This document shows positions 63,013 through 64,000 of a stretch of DNA of 64,000 nt, in pieces. The stretch comes from a bacterium (GTDB taxonomy: Bacteria > SZUA-79 > Acidulodesulfobacterales > Acidulodesulfobacteraceae). The first letter of the stretch is position 1. The number at the start of each line of letters is the position of its first letter. Location: NCBI GenBank assembly GCA_021850985.1, contig JAJZJX010000001.1, forward strand, positions 1 through 64,000. The letters are read 5' to 3'. Below the pieces are notes generated by a model that worked only from the letters and a program-made list of their open reading frames with translations, did not search any database and had not been told where the DNA came from. Made by a program: the position numbers and the translations under genes.

Positions 63013-64000
63013 TCAATAACTGCTGTCGTCCATTTTTACCTTTAAGCCAAACTTTTTATATGCATAAGTTGCATATATTAAAACAAGCGGCAAACCGATA
63101 ATAGTTGCAATGAGCATAACTAAAAGCGTTAAATGGTTTGAAGCCGAATTATATATGTTTAAGCTGTATTTTGTATTAATAGAAGACGGAACTATATCGG
63201 GGAATATACCGACGGCTAAACTTGCCACGGCGCCTATAATAGCTAAGATAGAATATGCAAACGGCTTTATATCGCTTGAAGATCCTGCCGTCAGTATAAC
63301 TCCTATTGCGCCTATAAGCATTATAACCGGAACGATATCGCCAATTAAGCCTAAACTGTTGCCGAGAAGCCTTGGGGCAAATATCGGAGAAATTATTAAA
63401 AACAGCAAAGTAGCTATTATAAAGGCTATAGCAAATCCTTTAGCGTAAGACCTTGCTCTTTGCTGAACTTCTCCTTCGGTTTTCATAATTAAATAGGTTG
63501 AGCCGTGCATTAAAAACATGGAAAGAGATATAAGCCCGCCTACTAAGCCGAAAATATTTAAAAGGCTGAAAAGCGACTGATAGTCCACATGTTCTTTATT
63601 CAGCGGAACTCCCATTAATATATTTGCTATGGCCACGCCTAGCAGTAAAGCAATGCCCAGACCGGTAACCGTAATATCGGCATCCCAGAACTTCCTCCAG
63701 CCCGCGCTTTCGACTTTGCTTCTAAATTCAAAAGAAACCGCCCTGAATATTATCAGCCAGACTACCAGCATCATTGCAAGATAAAACCCGCTGAAGATAG
63801 ACGCATAAACCAACGGGAAAGCCGCAAAAACTGCGCCGCCTCCAAGTATAAGCCAAACCTGGTTTCCGTCCCATACGGGACCTATTGCGTTAATAACGTA
63901 TCTTTTTTCTTCATCGTTTTTTGCAATGAAATTTAAAAGTCCGCCTACGCCGTAATCGAACCCGTCCATAACCGACCAGCCCAAAATGATAACGGCAACA
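63013..64000 (-). CDS. cydB: cytochrome bd ubiquinol oxidase subunit II (N-terminus outside window)
   Basis: The frame runs off the right edge of the window at 64000; at least 323 residues are present. The opening GWSVMDGFDYGVGGL, then GPVWDGNQVWLILGGGAVFA and FPLVYASIFSGFYL and FRAVSFEFRSKV are CydB signatures, with eight hydrophobic helices. CydB is the second subunit of the cytochrome bd oxidase that reduces O2 with quinol. It is followed by a terminator and the Rrf2 regulator. Confidence 0.95.
   Translation of the reverse strand, partial: VAVIILGWSVMDGFDYGVGGLLNFIAKNDEEKRYVINAIGPVWDGNQVWLILGGGAVFAAFPLVYASIFSGFYLAMMLVVWLIIFRAVSFEFRSKVESAGWRKFWDADITVTGLGIALLLGVAIANILMGVPLNKEHVDYQSLFSLLNIFGLVGGLISLSMFLMHGSTYLIMKTEGEVQQRARSYAKGFAIAFIIATLLFLIISPIFAPRLLGNSLGLIGDIVPVIMLIGAIGVILTAGSSSDIKPFAYSILAIIGAVASLAVGIFPDIVPSSINTKYSLNIYNSASNHLTLLVMLIATIIGLPLVLIYATYAYKKFGLKVKMDDSSY

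Overview
The window is a 64 kb piece of an AT-rich Gram-negative chromosome. Lipid A and LPS genes (lpxK, an LpxL-type acyltransferase, gmhB, lptE), two outer-membrane barrels, an OmpA-like protein, cytochrome bd, Fur, an Rrf2 regulator and an HD-GYP protein suggest a deltaproteobacterium-grade organism. The low GC and gene mix would fit an uncultured group such as the Acidulodesulfobacterales, but that placement is a guess without a search. No phage, CRISPR array or rRNA was seen. The only tRNA is tRNA-Leu(UAA).

Layout. 1-2.4 kb is a decayed accessory patch: a disrupted DUF5710-like gene, an IS21 istA/istB remnant, a frameshifted small gene, a 219-bp MITE-like element, and an MNT nucleotidyltransferase with a broken HEPN partner. 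2.5-7.5 kb holds a lipoprotein, a UvrD-type helicase with an apparent nuclease insertion, a stand-alone HRDC protein and a DUF4143 ATPase. 7.6-15.1 kb carries coaBC, an MBL hydrolase, two sugar-phosphate enzymes, a PAP2 phosphatase and lptE. 15.2-20.6 kb is a gap-pgk-lspA-leuS(-lptE) run. 20.9-28.8 kb holds an MBL protein with an HD-GYP protein, secG/tRNA-Leu, holA, rpsT, coaD, an aminotransferase, and lpxK (frameshifted in an A9 tract) with an LpxL-type acyltransferase. 28.8-40 kb has MNT genes and remnants, gmhB, a Cu-type P-ATPase, phosphoketolase, rsmD, a Crp/Fnr regulator and an FAD-dependent oxidoreductase. 40-47 kb is envelope and metal homeostasis: an OmpA-like protein, a barrel, a divergent NRAMP transporter with a near-perfect Fur box, fur, and a Ni/Co transporter under a cobalamin riboswitch, then rarA. 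47.4-54.1 kb is a kdp potassium-pump operon in the unusual order F-x-A-C-B-x-D', preceded by a c-di-AMP (ydaO-type) riboswitch and an intrinsic terminator. 54-64 kb has an MFS transporter, a TIM-barrel isomerase, a monoheme cytochrome c, a coupled GHKL ATPase / DUF1016-like pair, more MNT/HEPN material, a porin, an Rrf2 regulator and a truncated cydB.

Themes. (1) Several genes without a Shine-Dalgarno have a -10-like hexamer ending exactly 6 nt before ATG, suggesting leaderless transcripts. (2) Three MNT/HEPN loci are present and the HEPN reading frame is damaged differently in each. (3) Several short palindromic repeat families are scattered between genes. (4) The best candidates for an undescribed system are the GHKL ATPase / DUF1016-like pair at 57.1-59.2 kb and the riboswitch-controlled kdp operon with a kinase-less KdpD. 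All names rest on motif recognition by eye; no database search was run.
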